Shown piece by piece: positions 36,493-46,764 of a stretch of DNA of 64,000 nucleotides. This DNA comes from Alphaproteobacteria bacterium (GTDB taxonomy: Bacteria > Pseudomonadota > Alphaproteobacteria > UBA9219): assembly GCA_009779745.1 (NCBI GenBank), contig WRDR01000009.1, positions 1 through 64,000 on the forward strand, written 5' to 3'. The position numbers and the translations under genes are program-made. The notes under the pieces were generated by a model, which ran no database searches, had not been told where the DNA came from, and saw only the letters and a list, made by a program, of their open reading frames with translations. The first letter of the stretch is position 1, and each line of letters starts with the position of its first letter.

Positions 36493-37155
36493 GTGATTCA
36501 TATAAAAACACGCTCTGCCTGCGGCTAATGCTTTTCTCTGATACTTTGTTTCGCACCAGTCCTTTGGTTCCGTATATCCGCTATACACCTCCTCAAAAAA
36601 CGGACTTAAAGAAAATTGTTCTTTAATCCACTCTATCAGCACAGGGTGATCCGATGCTGTCTGCAGTACTCCTTTATCCAACATCACTCTGTGCAGCAGC
36701 TCCAAAGTGCTCTTGCAAATAAACCTTCTTTTCGCATGTCTGGCTTTAGGCCACGGGTCTGCAAACAATATAAAACATTTTTCTATGCTGTTGTCCGGCA
36801 GTGCTCTTAACAATAGTCTCGCATCTTCATTAAAAATATAAATGTTATTCAGATTGTTTTTTTCTATCAATGCCAAAAGACCAGCTATCCCGTTTATAAA
36901 AGGTTCGCAGCCTATAAACAGCACTTCAGGATTCTTTGCTGCCAGCTCTGCGAGATGCTCTCCGTTTCCGAAACCTATTTCCAGCCACACTCTTTTGTTT
37001 TCTAATAAAGAAGCAATTTTTTCCAAGACAATCAGCTTTTCAGGCAGCATTTCTTGCAGCAAATTTTCTTTGCGCTTCCGTAAGGGGCGTCCTTTTCTGC
37101 GGCCGAAGAATTCAGAAGTGTGGAGTTTGGAGTGTGGAGTTTGGAGTTGCTGCAT
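36400..37155 (-). CDS. trmB: tRNA (guanine-46-N7)-methyltransferase TrmB
   Basis: A Rossmann-fold SAM methyltransferase: WLEIGFGNGEHLAELA binds SAM, FADPWPKARHAKRRF is the TrmB signature. The recognised protein begins at EFFGRRKGRPLR; the 14 residues before it, including the only ATG (37155), are encoded by the GTGTGGAGT micro-repeat, so the repeat seems to supply the start. The C-terminus carries an extra His/Cys-rich tail (NLHHHNYCGDKNAESCKNC) antisense to the 82-residue membrane protein. Confidence 0.9.
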   Translation of the reverse strand: MQQLQTPHSKLHTSEFFGRRKGRPLRKRKENLLQEMLPEKLIVLEKIASLLENKRVWLEIGFGNGEHLAELAAKNPEVLFIGCEPFINGIAGLLALIEKNNLNNIYIFNEDARLLLRALPDNSIEKCFILFADPWPKARHAKRRFICKSTLELLHRVMLDKGVLQTASDHPVLIEWIKEQFSLSPFFEEVYSGYTEPKDWCETKYQRKALAAGRACFYMNHLNLHHHNYCGDKNAESCKNCQTSVQKKPTD

Positions 37156-37172
37156 ATTCTTAACTCCACACT
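37115..37172. repeat. Micro-repeat cluster at the trmB start
   Basis: GTGTGGAGTTTGGAGTGTGG units, the word GCATATTCTTAA and the inverse ACTCCACAC. Same layout as at 46686-46749. Confidence 0.85.
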
Positions 37173-37185
37173 TTACTTACATTCC

Positions 37186-39308
37186 TTACAGCGAAGCTAT
37201 TACAGCCAGCAAAAGGATAGCGACTATGTTGATTATCTTAATCATCGGATTGACTGCGGGTCCTGCGGTGTCCTTGTAGGGATCGCCGACAGTGTCTCCG
37301 GTCACGGCAGCCTTATGAGCCTCAGAACCCTTACCGCCGAAAAAGCCTGTCTCTATGTATTTCTTGGCGTTGTCCCAAGCTCCTCCGCCCGATGTCATAG
37401 AGATAGCAACAAAGATACCCGTAACAATCGTGCCGAGCAGCATTGCACCCAGCGCAGTAAATGCCTCAGCCTGTCCTGCCGCATAGTACACTACCATATA
37501 GAGAACTATAGGCGCAAACACCGGCAGCAATGAAGGAACTATCATCTCCTTAATAGCAGCCTTTGTGAGAATATCCACTGCAGTGCCATACTCCGGTCTT
37601 GCTTTACGCTGCATGATGCCTTTTATTTCTTTGAACTGTCTGCGAACCTCCTGCACCACGGCTCCCGCTGCTTTGCCGACAGCAGTCATTGCCATAGACC
37701 CAAACAGATACGGCAGTAATCCGCCGATAAACAGACCGACTACAACATAAGGATTCTGAAGATCAAAGCTCACTTCAACCGAGGGGAAGAAGTGCTCCAA
37801 GTCCTGAATGTACGCAGTGAACAGCACCAAAGAAGCAAGTCCGGCAGAAGCAATCGCATACCCTTTTGTTACAGCCTTAGTGGTGTTGCCGACTGCATCC
37901 AAAGCGTCCGTAGTTTCGCGAACGTCTTTAGGCATATCGGACATTTCCGCAATACCGCCTGCGTTGTCGGTGACAGGACCGTAAGCGTCCAGAGCAACTA
38001 TCATTCCGGCAAGAGCCAGCATAGTAGTGGCTGCCAGAGCAATACCGAACAGACCTGCCAAAGAGTAAGCAGAGATTATGCCTACGCAGATGACTACGAC
38101 CGGAAGAGCCGTAGACTCCATAGAAACAGCGAGTCCCTGAATCACGTTAGTACCGTGTCCGTTTGCAGAAGCTGCGGCAACCGTCTTTACAGGCTTGAAA
38201 GCCGTAGACGTATAGTATTCTGTTATGACTACCATAAGAGCGGTAACAACAAGACCTATTATTGAACACCAGAACACTTGCGGTCCTGAAATAGAATCAA
38301 TCAGCGCAGTACCTGTTTCCATAGGCAACGTACCGTCCATGCCGATAAGGTTGTCTATAACAAAGTATATGGCAACGGCAGAGAATACTCCGGTTGCTAT
38401 TAACCCTTTGTACAAAGCTCCCATGATGTTCTTCTTCTTGCCTAAACGCACAAAGAACGTTCCGACAATAGAAGCAACGATACATGCGCCGCAAATCATC
38501 AGCGGCAGCATCATCATGATTTCCATTGCCTCATCGGCAAAGAAAACCGCGCCCAACAGCATTGTTGCTACAATCGTCACAGCATAGGTTTCAAACAAAT
38601 CAGCAGCCATGCCTGCGCAATCGCCGACATTGTCGCCTACGTTATCGGCTATCACAGCCGGATTTCTTGGGTCGTCTCCGGTATGCCGGCTTCGACCTTG
38701 CCTACCAAGTCCGCTCCTACGTCCGCGCCTTTAGTAAAGATTCCTCCGCCTAATCTGGCAAATATGGAAATCAGAGATGCGCCGAAACTCAAGGCTACCA
38801 AAGAGCTGATGATAGCGCGAGCAGACTCTGCATCTTCCATGCCTTTCCATTCCAAAAGAATAAAATAGTATCCTGCGACTCCCAAGAGTCCCAAGCCTAC
38901 AACAAGCATACCGGTAATGGCTCCGGATTTAAATGCTATTCCCAATGCCTTTTTAAGACCTTTTTTCGCTGCTGCCGCAGTACGCACGTTCGCGCGCACA
39001 GAAACGTTCATACCGATATAGCCAGCTATTCCGGAAAGAACCGCGCCAATCAAAAAGCCGAGCGCAACCGGCAGTCCTAAAAACAATCCCAGCACTACGC
39101 ACAGTACAACGCCGACTATTCCTATAGTCATGTACTGACGATTAAGATACGCCTTGGCTCCTTCTTGGATAGCAGAGGCAATTTCCTGCATTTCGGCTGA
39201 ACCCGCAGAAGCAGACAGCACTTTCTTAGCAGTAACAAATCCATATATAAGTGCGAGAACCGCACACCCGAGTACGAACAAAAACTCAGCATTAATAGTA
39301 TCAATCAT
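37186..39308 (-). pseudogene. hppA: Proton-pumping membrane pyrophosphatase HppA, one-base frameshift
   Basis: Couples pyrophosphate hydrolysis to H+ export. The N-terminal 215 residues (from 39308) stop at TGA after GKVEAGIPE; the rest reads on in the next frame from [14 protein letters not shown], the catalytic motif. The normal joining sequence DDPRNPAV is visible if one G is restored in GAGACGAC (38671-38678). All transmembrane blocks are otherwise intact. GNTTKA with Lys indicates the K+-independent class. As this is usually a key gene, sequence error is as likely as true inactivation. Confidence 0.93.
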
Positions 39309-39512
39309 TTTAGTATTTCCTTACAGAGTTGTAATGATTATTGCATGGGACAGGTTTAAGAATACTCTTATCCTTCACAAAGGGAATATGCAACACTTTT
39401 CCATGAATTGCAAGGCCTTGGTTAAAAATTCCCTAACAAAACGAAAAAGCAAAAATTAACTTTTGTTGTGTATTATATAAAAATTGTCTTTATTTTAAAA
39501 ACAGGTGCGATT

Positions 39513-39971
39513 ATGGACAGACACTCTTATTACGATGCGGTTTTCCTCATAGAACGCGTACACCGCTATTTTCTCGAGCTTCTTAAAACAGAACTCGATA
39601 AAGCCAAAATCCGCGACATAAACAACGTTCAGACTCTTATTCTATACAACATAGGTACTGAAGAGATGACTGTAGGAGAACTTACTGCCAGAGGCTATTA
39701 CCTAGGCTCCAACGTTTCCTACAACGTTAAAAAAATGGTCGAAAATAAATACATAGACCAAGAACGCTCTCCTCATGATAAAAGATCTATACGAATCAAA
39801 TTGTCGCCAAAAGGACTGGAACTGCACAGAACCATAAGCCTCTGCATTGAATCTCAGATTGCAGTGCTGGATAAGGCCGGGATTAATCAGGCAGAGCTGA
39901 ATACTGTTTGCAAGACCTTGCGCAAAATAGAAAATGTCTGGACCAGAATGATTAATTATTCGGGCGGTTAG
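39513..39971 (+). CDS. ldtR: LdtR-like MarR-family regulator
   Basis: 152 residues from the ATG at 39513; a longer in-frame start at 39468 adds a hydrophobic stretch with no binding site. [16 protein letters not shown], then a winged helix with [18 protein letters not shown] recognition helix and [14 protein letters not shown] wing: the alphaproteobacterial LdtR group, which controls L,D-transpeptidase and stress genes in known members. Convergent with the MerR gene. Confidence 0.85.
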   Translation: MDRHSYYDAVFLIERVHRYFLELLKTELDKAKIRDINNVQTLILYNIGTEEMTVGELTARGYYLGSNVSYNVKKMVENKYIDQERSPHDKRSIRIKLSPKGLELHRTISLCIESQIAVLDKAGINQAELNTVCKTLRKIENVWTRMINYSGG

Positions 39972-40498
39972 CTTTTCTGGACAAGCTCGTCCAGAGACTC
40001 AATAGATGTCTTCATAGACTTCAAGTCTTTTAGAACTCTTTTCAGCTCTTCCCTAGAAGCAGCAGAGAGAGGTGCTTTAGTCTTTTCAGTATTCAAACCC
40101 GCATCGGAATTGCGCACAATAGAAGGAGCAGCGGACTTTTTCAAATACCCGGCTCCGTTTTCTTTGAGCAGCTTCTGAACGCCGCGAATGGTATAGCCTC
40201 TGTTGTGCAGAAGCTCTTTAATCTGACTTAACATATGAATGTCTTCCGGGCGGTAGTATCTTCTTCCGCCGCCTCTTTTAAGAGGCTTAATCTGATGAAA
40301 CTTGCCTTCCCAAAAACGCAAGACATGCTGAGGCAGATTAAGACCTTCCGCCACTTCGCTTATAGTGCGGAATGCCTCGGGAGCTTTTTCCGGAATACCG
40401 GCTCTTGCAGAGAAATTCTGTACGCTGGACGCTGAAGTGACAGAAAGCACTGAAGGCTGCCGGACTGTAGAAGAGAGAGAAAGAGAAGCATCACTCAT
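39968..40498 (-). CDS. MerR-family transcriptional regulator
   Basis: 176 residues. After a Ser-rich 40-residue head the MerR helix-turn-helix reads [22 protein letters not shown] with the wing [15 protein letters not shown]. The C-terminal part is a helical dimerisation segment with no metal-binding Cys. This gene beside ihfA is a conserved alphaproteobacterial pair. The 3' end overlaps ldtR by 4 nt. Confidence 0.9.
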   Translation of the reverse strand: MSDASLSLSSTVRQPSVLSVTSASSVQNFSARAGIPEKAPEAFRTISEVAEGLNLPQHVLRFWEGKFHQIKPLKRGGGRRYYRPEDIHMLSQIKELLHNRGYTIRGVQKLLKENGAGYLKKSAAPSIVRNSDAGLNTEKTKAPLSAASREELKRVLKDLKSMKTSIESLDELVQKS

Positions 40499-40529
40499 GT
40501 ATCACCTGTAAGAAAGAGAAATTATAACA

Positions 40530-40844
40530 CTATTCAGAAGCAGACCTTCTTTTAGCATTGTTGATAGTATCCTTGAACACGTGGCTGGCGCGGAAGATTA
40601 TGACGTTTCTGGGCTTAATAGGCACTTCTTCGCCGGTTTTAGGGTTGCGCCCCATGCGTTCATTCTTTTTACGGATATGGAAGCTGCCGAAGGAAGATAT
40701 TTTAACAGTTTCCCCGTTGACAAGAGCGCGGCTCATTTGTTCGAGAACATCATCTACGAGTTTAGCAGAATCATTCCGGGACAGCCCGACTTCTTGGTAG
40801 ACAGCCTCAGAGAGTTGAATTCTTGTAAGAGTAGCTTCTTTCAT
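40530..40844 (-). CDS. ihfA: Integration host factor alpha subunit
   Basis: A 104-residue HU/IHF-fold protein; the beta-arm shows [15 protein letters not shown] with the intercalating Pro. It bends DNA as a heterodimer with IhfB. GGAGG lies 7 nt before the ATG. Followed by the MerR gene in one transcript. Confidence 0.95.
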   Translation of the reverse strand: MKEATLTRIQLSEAVYQEVGLSRNDSAKLVDDVLEQMSRALVNGETVKISSFGSFHIRKKNERMGRNPKTGEEVPIKPRNVIIFRASHVFKDTINNAKRRSASE

Positions 40845-40896
40845 AGAAAGACCTCCGAATATAAATTAATAACAGACAGAATCATTATTTAATAAT

Positions 40897-40924
40897 AATT
40901 TAATATCTGCTTTAGATTTGTCAA
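40897..40924 (-). promoter_or_regulatory. Promoter of ihfA-merR
   Basis: On the minus strand TTGACA (924-919 end of the box), a 16-bp spacer and TAAATT (902-897 end). The distance to the ATG leaves a short AT-rich leader. Confidence 0.5.
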
Positions 40925-41000
40925 ACAAATAGCGACATTTCCACAACTATTTTTAATTAGGCATTAGGAATTATAAAAAAGGCATACGTTAATGATATTC

Positions 41001-41033
41001 TAACCATGCTGTAACCATATTGTAACTATCTTG
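41001..41033 (+). repeat. Three tandem 11-bp iterons upstream of phaA
   Basis: Consensus TAAC(C/T)ATnnTG repeated at 41001, 41012 and 41023 with no spacing. A period of 11 places them on one face of the helix, as for a regulator binding cooperatively. Confidence 0.75.
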
Positions 41034-41150
41034 TGATACTTTATATCTTAAACATGGTTGTGCGCTGCACGATATGTACCTTGTTTCAAAGAGAAAAAAT
41101 GGTTAACGTCTTAAGAGAATCAAACTCTAACTTATAAAAAGGATAAAATT

Positions 41151-42323
41151 ATGGAATCGATTGTAATTGCTAGTGCTACCAGAACCGCCATAGGCGCATT
41201 CATGGGAGGCTTGTCCACCGTATCAGCCGGAGACCTTGCGTCAACGTGTATAAAAGAATCTTTAGTGCGCGCCAAAGTGCCTGCAGCAGATGTTTGCGAA
41301 GTTCTGCTGGGTCAGATACTCACGGCGGCTCAGGGTCAGGGTCCAGCCAGATACGCAGCCGTGACCGCAGGTATTCCTTTTGAGAAAACCGCATACGCTA
41401 TCAATCAAATCTGCGGCTCGGGACTTCGCTCCGTTGCTCAGGGCGCGGGCTCTATCAAGCTAGGCGAATCGAAAATCGTAGTCGCAGGCGGTATGGAGAA
41501 TATGAGTCTTTCTCCTCATGCCAAAGAAATGAGAACCGGAACAAAAATGGGCGATGCTGCTTTTGTTGATACAATGGTAAAGGACGGTCTTTGGGATACC
41601 TTTAATAACTATCACATGGGCATCACTGCCGAGAACGTAGCCGAAAAATTCGGTATCACCCGCGACATGCAGGACGCTTTCGCTTTGAACTCTCAGCAAA
41701 AGGCTGCAAAATCTATACAGGACGGCATCTTTGTCGAGGAAATAGTTCCGGTCATTGTAAAGGGCAGAAAAGGCGATACCATAGTTCAGGTAGACGAGAA
41801 TCCTAAAGCCACCACTATGGAGTCTCTGGCAAAGCTGAGACCGGCTTTCAAAAAAGACGGTACTGTTACGGCAGGCAATGCTTCCTCTATTAATGACGGT
41901 GCTTCTACTGTTGTTTTGATGACTGAAAGCGAAGCGGCAAAACGCGGCGTTACACCGCTCGGACGCATAGTGTCTTGGGCTACAAGAGGCGTTGATCCCG
42001 CTATTATGGGTATGGGACCTGTGCCGGCATCAAGGGCTGCTCTGGAGCTGGCTGGCTGGTCTGTCAATGACCTTGATTTGATAGAAGCAAACGAGGCTTT
42101 TGCCGCTCAGGCTTGCGCTGTGAACAAGGAAATGGGCTGGGACGTTTCTAAAGTCAACGTGAACGGAGGAGCTATTGCTCTGGGACACCCAATAGGTGCG
42201 TCCGGAACCCGCGTCCTCACGACTCTGTTGTATACCATGAAGCGTCAGAATGCGAAAAAAGGTCTTGTGACTTTGTGTATAGGCGGCGGCATGGGAATTT
42301 CTATGTGCGTTGAGCGTCTATAG
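41151..42323 (+). CDS. phaA: Acetyl-CoA acetyltransferase PhaA
   Basis: A 390-residue biosynthetic thiolase. Cys88 ([10 protein letters not shown]) is the nucleophile; GHPIGASG and CIGGGMG hold the other active residues. Condenses two acetyl-CoA to acetoacetyl-CoA, the first step of polyhydroxybutyrate synthesis. Operon with phaB. Confidence 0.95.
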   Translation: MESIVIASATRTAIGAFMGGLSTVSAGDLASTCIKESLVRAKVPAADVCEVLLGQILTAAQGQGPARYAAVTAGIPFEKTAYAINQICGSGLRSVAQGAGSIKLGESKIVVAGGMENMSLSPHAKEMRTGTKMGDAAFVDTMVKDGLWDTFNNYHMGITAENVAEKFGITRDMQDAFALNSQQKAAKSIQDGIFVEEIVPVIVKGRKGDTIVQVDENPKATTMESLAKLRPAFKKDGTVTAGNASSINDGASTVVLMTESEAAKRGVTPLGRIVSWATRGVDPAIMGMGPVPASRAALELAGWSVNDLDLIEANEAFAAQACAVNKEMGWDVSKVNVNGGAIALGHPIGASGTRVLTTLLYTMKRQNAKKGLVTLCIGGGMGISMCVERL

Positions 42324-42338
42324 TAAGAGTTTTAACCG

Positions 42339-42363
42339 CAGGGAGTCTATAACGGACTCCCTG
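42339..42363 (+). terminator. Hairpin between phaA and phaB
   Basis: CAGGGAGTC pairs with GACTCCCTG (9 bp), followed by only TTT. It may be a weak terminator or an mRNA-stabilising stem that sets the phaA:phaB ratio. Confidence 0.5.
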
Positions 42364-42383
42364 TTTAACTAAAGGAGAGAATT

Positions 42384-43118
42384 ATGAGTGAAATAACAAG
42401 AGTTGCTGTTGTTACAGGCGGCACAAGCGGTATCGGTGCAGCTATATCTGCGGCATTACAGCAAGCCGGCTGCAAAGTTGCGGCAGGTTATGTAGGCAAT
42501 GAAGAAGGCGCAAAAGCATTCCATGCAAAGACCGGCATTCCTATTTACAAGTTTGACGTGAGTCGTTTTTATGAATGTAAAGCAGTTGTTGAACAGATAA
42601 CCAAGGATCTGGGCACTATAAACGTATTGGTGAATAACGCCGGTATTACCAAGGACGTAATGCTGCACAAGATGACGCCTGAGCAGTGGAACGATGTTAT
42701 AAACATCAACCTGAACTCTATGTTCAATATGACAAGACATGTCATAGAAGGCATGAGAGACCAGGGTTTCGGACGCGTCATCAACATAAGCTCTATCAAC
42801 GGTCAGAAAGGTCAGATGGGTCAGACAAACTATTCCGCATCAAAAGCCGGCATAATAGGATTTACTAAGGCTCTGGCTCAGGAATCTGCAGGCAAGGGCA
42901 TTACTGTAAACACTATTGCGCCCGGATATATCAAAACAGAAATGGTTGCTGCTATTAAGCCCGAAATTCTGGATCAGATTGTTGCCGGTATTCCGGTGAA
43001 AAGACTCGGTGCTGTAGAAGAAATAGCGGCTGCAGTTGTTTATCTTGTTTCCGATACTGCCGGATTTATGACAGGTGCCACGCTTGCTATTAACGGCGGA
43101 CAGTACTGTTCGGGTTAA
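42384..43118 (+). CDS. phaB: Acetoacetyl-CoA reductase PhaB
   Basis: A 244-residue short-chain dehydrogenase: cofactor loop TGGTSGIG, NNAG motif, Ser and Tyr-x-x-x-Lys (YSASKAG). It reduces acetoacetyl-CoA with NADPH to 3-hydroxybutyryl-CoA. AAAGGAGAG precedes the ATG. The polymerase phaC is not in the window. Confidence 0.94.
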   Translation: MSEITRVAVVTGGTSGIGAAISAALQQAGCKVAAGYVGNEEGAKAFHAKTGIPIYKFDVSRFYECKAVVEQITKDLGTINVLVNNAGITKDVMLHKMTPEQWNDVININLNSMFNMTRHVIEGMRDQGFGRVINISSINGQKGQMGQTNYSASKAGIIGFTKALAQESAGKGITVNTIAPGYIKTEMVAAIKPEILDQIVAGIPVKRLGAVEEIAAAVVYLVSDTAGFMTGATLAINGGQYCSG

Positions 43119-43140
43119 GCTGTACTGTGAGTTTAAAAGA

Positions 43141-43175
43141 AACGCCTCTCTGCGATATGCAAAGAGGCGTTTTTT
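43141..43175. terminator. Bidirectional terminator between phaB and purH
   Basis: AACGCCTCT/AGAGGCGTT stem with a T-run on each strand (TTTTTT on plus, TTTCTTTT on minus), serving the convergent phaB and purH. Confidence 0.9.
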
Positions 43176-43200
43176 AGTGTGGAGTGTGGAGTGTGGAGTT
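43176..43200. repeat. GTGTGGAGT micro-repeat after the phaB terminator
   Basis: Almost three perfect units of GTGTGGAGT, reaching the stop codon of purH. Confidence 0.9.
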
Positions 43201-43201
43201 A

Positions 43202-44788
43202 TCAATGTCTAAAGTGTCGTATGCCGGTGAATATCATGGCTAGGTTGTGCTTGTTGGCGGCGTCTATCACCTCGTTATCTTTAATTGAACCTCCGGGCTG
43301 AATGACTGCCGTAGCTCCTGCGCTGACAATAGCTTCCAAGCCGTCTGCAAAAGGAAAGAAGGCATCGGAAGCGGCAACACTGCCATTTGTAGGCGTATCA
43401 GAGAGTCCCAGTACCGCCGCAGTATCTTTGGCTTTTTTTGCAGCAATAACCGCGCTGTCAAGGCGGTTCATCTGACCTGCGCCTATGCCTACGGTTGCGC
43501 CTTGTTTTGCATATACTATTGTATTGGACTTTACGTGTTTTGCGACTGTGAATGCAAAGACCAAATCTTTCAGCTCTTGCGCAGTGGGCTGTCTTTTAGT
43601 CACGCACTTCAGCGCAGCATTATCAAGAACTATGTTGTCTCTGCTCTGAAGCAGAACTCCGCCGCTCACAGAGCGGAACACTACTCCGGTCCTCAGAGGA
43701 TCAGGCAAAGAACCGGTAGTAAGAACTCTCACGTTAGGTTTTGCTGCAAACACAGCTTTTGCTTCATCGTCCGCATCGGGCGCAATAATGACTTCAGAGA
43801 ATATTTTCGTGATAGCTTCCGCAACGTCCTTAGTAATAATTTTGTTGCAGGCAATGATTCCTCCGAAAGGACTCACGGTATCGCAATTAAAAGCCTTTTG
43901 GTATGCTTCCAAGAGAGTAGCTCCTGTTGCGACTCCGCAGGGGTTTGCGTGTTTTATAATCGCAACCGCGGGAGCGTCTTTGAACTCGCTTATCAAATCA
44001 AATGCCGCATCAGTATCGCCTATGTTGTTATAGCTCAGAGGCTTTCCTTGTATAATAGACGCAGTTGCAATACTTGAAATTTTATTATCATTAAAAGAAT
44101 AAAACGCTGCGCTCTGATGAGGGTTTTCGCCGTATCTTAAATCCTGTTTTTTCCGTGCGGAAATGTTAAGGACTTCAGGATACTGTTCGCCCAGCTGTTT
44201 AGCAAACCATGTGCTGATTGCACTGTCGTATTGCGCAGTGTGCGCGTAAGCTGCTGCTGCCAGATGTTTTCTGAACTCAAGACCGGTGCCTCCGTCATGA
44301 GATGAGAGCTCTTCTATCAATTTATCGTACTGATTAACACTGGTAATGACTGTTACAGCAGCATGATTCTTAGCTGCGCTGCGCACCATAGAAGGACCGC
44401 CTATATCTATGTTTTCGATACAAGCTGCGAAATCCGCGCCTTTATCTACGGTTTCGGAAAACGGATACAGATTTATGACTACCAAATCAATCTCCGGGAT
44501 ATTGTGTTCTTTTGCTTGCTGTTTGTGAGATTTCAGATCTCTTCTTTGCAGCAATCCTCCGTGTATTTTCGGGTGCAGAGTCTTGACCCTGCCGTCCATC
44601 ATTTCAGGGAAACCCGTATAGCTGCTCACTTCTATAACCGGAATGCCTGCGTCCTTAATGGCTTTAGCAGAGCCGCCTGTAGACAATATCTCGACTCCCA
44701 GCGAGGACAGTTTCGCTGCAAGAGGCACCAGTCCGCTTTTATCAGAAACAGAGATAATAGCTCGTTTGATTTTACAAATATTTGTCAT
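43202..44788 (-). CDS. purH: Bifunctional AICAR transformylase/IMP cyclohydrolase PurH
   Basis: A 528-residue enzyme of the last two purine steps. The N-terminal MGS-like cyclohydrolase domain has [10 protein letters not shown] and [20 protein letters not shown]; the C-terminal transformylase has [10 protein letters not shown] and [17 protein letters not shown]. Normal length. Divergent from prs, which supplies its pathway with PRPP. Confidence 0.97.
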   Translation of the reverse strand: MTNICKIKRAIISVSDKSGLVPLAAKLSSLGVEILSTGGSAKAIKDAGIPVIEVSSYTGFPEMMDGRVKTLHPKIHGGLLQRRDLKSHKQQAKEHNIPEIDLVVINLYPFSETVDKGADFAACIENIDIGGPSMVRSAAKNHAAVTVITSVNQYDKLIEELSSHDGGTGLEFRKHLAAAAYAHTAQYDSAISTWFAKQLGEQYPEVLNISARKKQDLRYGENPHQSAAFYSFNDNKISSIATASIIQGKPLSYNNIGDTDAAFDLISEFKDAPAVAIIKHANPCGVATGATLLEAYQKAFNCDTVSPFGGIIACNKIITKDVAEAITKIFSEVIIAPDADDEAKAVFAAKPNVRVLTTGSLPDPLRTGVVFRSVSGGVLLQSRDNIVLDNAALKCVTKRQPTAQELKDLVFAFTVAKHVKSNTIVYAKQGATVGIGAGQMNRLDSAVIAAKKAKDTAAVLGLSDTPTNGSVAASDAFFPFADGLEAIVSAGATAVIQPGGSIKDNEVIDAANKHNLAMIFTGIRHFRH

Positions 44789-44865
44789 GTTAGGAATCCT
44801 TAAAGAGTTAAATGTTGTTTGTTTAACACATTTTTAACAATTGCCAAACACTAAAAATGAAATCT

Positions 44866-44894
44866 TTGACAAAGAAAAAGAATATTGTTATATA
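44866..44894 (+). promoter_or_regulatory. Strong promoter of prs
   Basis: TTGACA at 44866-44871, a 17-bp spacer and TATATA at 44889-44894; the ATG at 44924 follows with an AGGA site. One of the best sigma-70-type matches in the window. Confidence 0.8.
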
Positions 44895-44923
44895 CGCTCT
44901 GCAAACTAAAACAGGATTTAAGC

Positions 44924-45877
44924 ATGAAAATTATTGCCGGAAACGCTAATAAGCCGCTCGCAGAAGCCATTGCCTCGCACTTAGGCATTCCTTTAACGAA
45001 ATCTTCCACCCGCTGTTTTTCCGATAAGGAAATATTTTTCGAAGTGCTTGAAAACGTCAGAGGAGAAGATGTTTTTATTATTCAGCCTACGTCTTTTCCG
45101 GCTAACGATAACCTTATGGAACTGCTGATAAGTCTTGACGCTCTAAGAAGAGCTTCCGCCAGAAGAATCACCGTTGTTATGCCTTATTTCGGATACGCCA
45201 GACAGGACAGGAAGACTACTTCACGCTCTCCTATATCTGCAAAGCTGGTGGCTAATCTGATAACCGTTGCCGGTGCAGACAGAGTTTTAACCTTAGATTT
45301 GCACGCAGGGCAGATTCAGGGCTTTTTTGATATTCCGGTAGACAATTTATTCCTAGTTCCTTTGTTTACCAAATATGTGAAAGAAAAGCTTTCAGTACAC
45401 GGGGTTCTGCCTAAGGAGCTTATGGTAGTGTCTCCTGATGTCGGAGGCGTTGTGCGTGCAAGAGCTTTTGCCAAGAAGCTGGACTGCGGGCTTGCCGTTA
45501 TTGACAAACGCAGAGAAAAAGCGGGAGAGTCCGAAGTCATGAACATCATCGGCGAGGTCAACGGCATGGACTGCCTCATGATAGACGATATGGTAGATAC
45601 TGCCGGCACACTGTGCAATGCGGCTACAGCTCTTAAGAAGGCAGGAGCCAAGACGGTTTCCGCGTATTGTTCTCACGGGGTTTTGTCGGGATCCGCCTTA
45701 GAGAAGATTGCTAAGTCTGAGCTGGAAAAAGTAGTAATTACTAACTCTATATGCTCCAAGCCTGAAGAAGAGCTGCGCAAATGCTCTAAGCTGGAATACC
45801 TGTCGGTAGCTCCTTTGCTGGCAGAGGCTATTGCGAGAATTAACCAAGAAAGGTCTGTTTCCAGTCTGTTTGATTAA
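44924..45877 (+). CDS. prs: Ribose-phosphate pyrophosphokinase
   Basis: About 317 residues from the ATG at 44924 ([21 protein letters not shown]). [10 protein letters not shown] and the PRPP loop [13 protein letters not shown] are intact. It makes PRPP for nucleotide and amino acid synthesis. First gene of prs-rplY-pth. An ATG 39 nt earlier is too close to the -10 box. Confidence 0.96.
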   Translation: MKIIAGNANKPLAEAIASHLGIPLTKSSTRCFSDKEIFFEVLENVRGEDVFIIQPTSFPANDNLMELLISLDALRRASARRITVVMPYFGYARQDRKTTSRSPISAKLVANLITVAGADRVLTLDLHAGQIQGFFDIPVDNLFLVPLFTKYVKEKLSVHGVLPKELMVVSPDVGGVVRARAFAKKLDCGLAVIDKRREKAGESEVMNIIGEVNGMDCLMIDDMVDTAGTLCNAATALKKAGAKTVSAYCSHGVLSGSALEKIAKSELEKVVITNSICSKPEEELRKCSKLEYLSVAPLLAEAIARINQERSVSSLFD

Positions 45878-45924
45878 AAAAATGCTGGAAAAGTAAAAGA
45901 ATTTTCTGTATGAGTACTTGCGGT

Positions 45925-45958
45925 AAGAACAGACACCCCTGGAGGTCTGGCTCTTATT
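45925..45958 (+). terminator. Stem-loop between prs and rplY
   Basis: AAGAACAGAC pairs imperfectly with GTCTGGCTCTT, followed by ATTTT. It may be a weak terminator or the rplY leader structure. Confidence 0.4.
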
Positions 45959-45989
45959 TTAAATTAACTATAATGTAAGGGGAAATAAA

Positions 45990-46685
45990 ATGGCTAAGAA
46001 GAATATAGAAGTAATCGGCGTTGATGTGAAGTCTAGGACTAAGACGACTAAGGGTGCGATTGCTATTTTAAGAAAAGACGGCTTTGTGCCCGCAGTAGTT
46101 TACGGAAATAATCAGGAGCCTCTGACTGTTGCAATGGAGCAAAAGATACTGGCTCGTTTGCTGGAAAAGTCAGGATTTACGACTACTCTGTTTGATTTGG
46201 AAATAAACGGCAAGAAGCACAGAGTAATTCCAAGGGCCGTACAGTTTCACCCGGTAACAGATATTCCTCTGCATGTAGATTTTCTGCGCGTATCCGAGCA
46301 TACAAGAATTAAGGTTGCAATTCCGGTCTCGTTTGTGAATGCGGACAAATCGCCCGGCATCAAGCGCGGCGGCACGCTGAACATAGTGCACCATACTATT
46401 AAAGTATCTTGTGCTCCGGATAATATACCTCCTAAGTTTGAAGTGAACCTTGAAGGGCTTCAGATAAACGATGCAATCCACATCGGAATGGTAGAACTGC
46501 CCGAAGGCGTGAAGATGCTTTCTAAGGAAGAAAATTATACGATAGCTACCATAGCTGTACCGTCTGCGGTCAGAAGCGAGAAGGACGCTGCGGCAGCAGC
46601 TCCGGCTGCGGCTGCACCGGCGGCGGCTCCTGCGGCGGCGGCAGCTCCGGCTGCGGCGGCTAAGAAACCGGAAGCGAAGAAATAA
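45990..46685 (+). CDS. rplY: 50S ribosomal protein L25 (CTC form)
   Basis: 231 residues: N-terminal L25 domain that binds 5S rRNA, C-terminal CTC beta domain (HVDFLRVSEHTRIKVAIPVSF), and an Ala/Pro-rich tail ending KKPEAKK. GGGG-type site before the ATG. In the conserved prs-rplY-pth set. Confidence 0.95.
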   Translation: MAKKNIEVIGVDVKSRTKTTKGAIAILRKDGFVPAVVYGNNQEPLTVAMEQKILARLLEKSGFTTTLFDLEINGKKHRVIPRAVQFHPVTDIPLHVDFLRVSEHTRIKVAIPVSFVNADKSPGIKRGGTLNIVHHTIKVSCAPDNIPPKFEVNLEGLQINDAIHIGMVELPEGVKMLSKEENYTIATIAVPSAVRSEKDAAAAAPAAAAPAAAPAAAAAPAAAAKKPEAKK

Positions 46686-46749
46686 GTTTGGAGTGTGGAG
46701 TTTGGAACTGGTACGTATTCTTAACTCCACTCTCAACACTCCACACTCC
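46686..46749. repeat. Inverted micro-repeat cluster between rplY and pth
   Basis: GTTTGGAGTGTGGAG units, GTACGTATTCTTAA, then ACTCCACTC, AACACTCC and ACACTCC units. The two halves are inverted and can pair into a long stem. Confidence 0.88.
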
Positions 46750-46764
46750 TAAGCAGGAACCACA

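Larger units (their letters stand above)
40845..41150. other. Divergent control region between ihfA and phaA
   Basis: 306 bp, AT-rich, no gene seen. The left side carries the ihfA promoter; the middle holds three tandem 11-bp copies at 41001-41033; the right side ends in the phaA binding site AAAAAGGA. Confidence 0.75.
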
